Positions 62,612 through 64,000 of a stretch of DNA of 64,000 nucleotides are shown here, piece after piece (positions within the stretch are counted from its first letter, which is position 1; every line of letters begins with the position of its first letter). Source of the DNA: Rheinheimera pleomorphica (lineage in GTDB: Bacteria; Pseudomonadota; Gammaproteobacteria; Enterobacterales; Alteromonadaceae). Under the pieces are notes generated by a model that made no database searches, had not been told where the DNA came from, and saw only the letters and a list, made by a program, of their open reading frames with translations. The DNA is taken from NCBI RefSeq assembly GCF_011634895.1, contig NZ_SIRR01000006.1, positions 62,001 to 126,000 on the forward strand, in the 5' to 3' direction. A program made the position numbers and the translations under genes.

Positions 62612-63106
62612 TTAGCCCGACTGCAGCAAGCTTTGACGCAGATCAAGTAATGCCCCGGCGCAGGCAGTGGTATCGTGGGCCAGTAGTGCCAGATAGCTTT
62701 CCAGCAGTGGCTGGGCGTCGGCGGTTAAGGCTGGGCACTGTGCCAGCAGCAACTGCTGTTCTAAGCGCTCCAGCTCCAGCTCAGCGCTTAATAAACTTTG
62801 CTTGAGCTGCTGTTGTTGTAAAGGGGGTAGCGGGCTTTGGCTGGCGCTGCGGCGCAACTGGCGCAATGGCCGGGTAAACTGAGCGCTGAAGTTTTCCAGC
62901 GCCGCGCTAAGCTGCTGTATCTGTTGTGCGCTTAAGCAAAGCTGCTGTTGCTCTAAAAAACACAGCAACAGCAGCAAGTTAACGTTAGCGCCCAAGGCGT
63001 CCTGCCAGTGTAAGCAGACTGATTTAACCTTAGGGTAAAACGCCAGGCTAAACTGCCACAGTTGCTCGGCAGTGATTGGCTGCGCCATGTTGCCGTTGTT
63101 AGGCAT
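62612..63106 (-). CDS. TIGR02444-family protein
   Basis: A 164-residue helical protein starting MPNNGNMAQPITAEQLWQFS. The pattern LWQFSLAFYPKVKSVCLHWQDALGANVNLLLLLCFLEQQ is characteristic of TIGR02444, a family of unknown function usually found beside the ABC-F gene yheS. I took the ATG at 63106, which overlaps the yheS stop by 8 bases; the ATG at 63088 is an alternative, and neither has a clear ribosome site. The reading frame remains open upstream inside yheS. Confidence 0.85.
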   Translation of the reverse strand: MPNNGNMAQPITAEQLWQFSLAFYPKVKSVCLHWQDALGANVNLLLLLCFLEQQQLCLSAQQIQQLSAALENFSAQFTRPLRQLRRSASQSPLPPLQQQQLKQSLLSAELELERLEQQLLLAQCPALTADAQPLLESYLALLAHDTTACAGALLDLRQSLLQSG

Positions 63107-64000
63107 TATGCTGCCAGAACTGTGTGGTTTTTTGCTCCAACTCTTCCTGTGCCATAAACCAGTCTTCTTCAATGCCGGCCAGGCTTTGGCTGGCACTGGC
63201 CTGTTTGGCCAGTAACTCGGTTAGTTCCGCTTTGCGTTTGGCGTCGTAAATCTGGGGGTCAGCCATTTTTTCCTCAATAGCCGCCAGCTCTTTGGTCAGC
63301 TTTTCCTGCTGCTGCTCCAGTTTTTCGATTGTTTGCTTTACCGGCCTGAGCAGGTTTCGCAGCTCGGCTTCCAGCCGTTTTTGATCTTTACGTATCACAT
63401 TGCTGCTGGTTGGCGTATCGGCCTGCGTTGCCGCAGCGCTTTGGCGGGCATCTTGTTGCAGCCATTGGTAATAATCCGCTAAGTCACCGTCAAAAGGCGC
63501 GACCCGGCCATGGGCGACTAAATAAAACTCGTCGGTACAGCTGCTGAGTAAATGCCGGTCGTGCGACACGATAACAATAGCGCCTTCAAACTCCTGCAAC
63601 GCCATCACGATGGCTTCGCGCATATCCAGGTCCAGGTGGTTGGTCGGTTCATCCAGCAACAACAGGTTAGGGCGCTGATAGACAATTAACGCCAGCACTA
63701 AACGGGCTTTCTCGCCGCCGGAAAACGGTGCGCAAGGCTCTAATGCTTTGTCGCCATGAAAGCCAAAACCACCTAAGAAATCACGCAGCTTTTGCTCGGG
63801 TACTTGTGGGTCTAGGCGCACTAAGTGTTGCAGTGGTGAGTCTTGCGGTCGCAGCGTTTCCAGCTGATGCTGAGCAAAATAACCCAGGCTGACGCCATTG
63901 GCGTACCACACCTCACCACTTTGCGGTGCCATACTGCCGGACAGCAACTTAATTAATGTCGATTTACCGGCGCCGTTACGGCCAAGCAGGCCAATGCGGC
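63099..64000 (-). CDS. yheS: ABC-F ATPase YheS (5' part beyond the window)
   Basis: The C-terminal 300 residues of an ABC-F protein; the frame runs off the window edge at 64000. It holds the second ABC domain: Walker A GRNGAGKST (at about 63960-63990), signature FSGGEKARLVLAL, Walker B LLLLDEPTNHLDLD and the H-loop SHDRHLL. The tail is a coiled coil (about the last 90 residues, KQTIEKLEQQQEKLTKEL). ABC-F proteins bind the ribosomal E site and relieve stalling. Similarity to E. coli YheS is strong. The TIGR02444 gene overlaps its 3' end. Confidence 0.95.
   Translation of the reverse strand, partial: RIGLLGRNGAGKSTLIKLLSGSMAPQSGEVWYANGVSLGYFAQHQLETLRPQDSPLQHLVRLDPQVPEQKLRDFLGGFGFHGDKALEPCAPFSGGEKARLVLALIVYQRPNLLLLDEPTNHLDLDMREAIVMALQEFEGAIVIVSHDRHLLSSCTDEFYLVAHGRVAPFDGDLADYYQWLQQDARQSAAATQADTPTSSNVIRKDQKRLEAELRNLLRPVKQTIEKLEQQQEKLTKELAAIEEKMADPQIYDAKRKAELTELLAKQASASQSLAGIEEDWFMAQEELEQKTTQFWQHNA

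Overview
The window reads as chromosomal core DNA of an aerobic, flagellated gammaproteobacterium. The gene order polA–spf–engB–cytochrome c4, the hslR/hslO/yrfG/nudE/cysQ/pckA neighbourhood wrapped around a type II secretion operon, and the many secreted hydrolases suggest Alteromonadales, most likely the Rheinheimera/Alishewanella/Arsukibacterium group. That placement is an inference from synteny and protein similarity as I recall them. No prophage, insertion sequence, CRISPR array or rRNA operon was seen.

Layout. 1–1.9 kb: an NfeD/QmcA (SPFH) membrane-quality operon plus a TerB-like protein. 1.9–4.4 kb (minus): an HDAC-like deacetylase, a secreted amidohydrolase and ubiK. 4.6–9.2 kb: rep helicase converging on a GAF-GAF-GGDEF-(degenerate EAL) protein. 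9.4–15.7 kb: cytochrome c5, polA, Spot 42 RNA (spf), a candidate new small RNA, engB, cytochrome c4 and a CsrB-family RNA. 15.7–19.6 kb: methyltransferase, yihI, a DUF2489 protein, a second secreted amidohydrolase, a DUF1285 protein and tRNA-His. 19.7–23.4 kb: an MscS channel, a DUF481 outer-membrane protein and a PAS-GGDEF-EAL protein. 23.4–28.8 kb (minus): sbcC/sbcD, a BON-domain protein and an unknown helical protein. 29–31.7 kb: a sigma-54 activator with a pseudo-receiver, then hslO/hslR. 31.8–43.1 kb: a complete gspCDEFGHIJKLMN operon. 43.1–47.1 kb: yrfG, nudE, cysQ and pckA. 47.3–50 kb: a chemoreceptor with a FliA-type promoter and a CNNM/CBS protein. 50–53.2 kb (minus): a collagen-tailed lipoprotein, yheU and yheT. 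53.3–59.2 kb: a Tat-exported partner with a GMC oxidoreductase, a third secreted amidohydrolase and a PAS-GAF-GGDEF cyclase. 59.3–64 kb: an LPD1-like zincin coupled to a COG2509 flavoprotein, fdxA, a 46-residue membrane protein, a TIGR02444 protein and the start-truncated ABC-F gene yheS.

Themes. (1) RNA-level control: Spot 42 and CsrB lie within 2.3 kb of each other, a well-formed unassigned small-RNA unit (promoter, GNRA hairpin, terminator) lies between them, and two intergenic elements elsewhere carry paired hairpins with GGA-containing loops of the type CsrA binds. (2) c-di-GMP: three GGDEF proteins with different input modules and different I-site/EAL states. (3) Secretion: the type II secretion operon could export some of the secreted enzymes nearby, including three amidohydrolases. 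I did not find one obvious new multi-gene defence or mobile system. The best candidates for undescribed biology are the small RNA at 13607–13692, the GGA-hairpin elements at 53807–53916 and 61823–61857, the orphan pseudo-receiver sigma-54 activator, and the zincin–flavoprotein pair.
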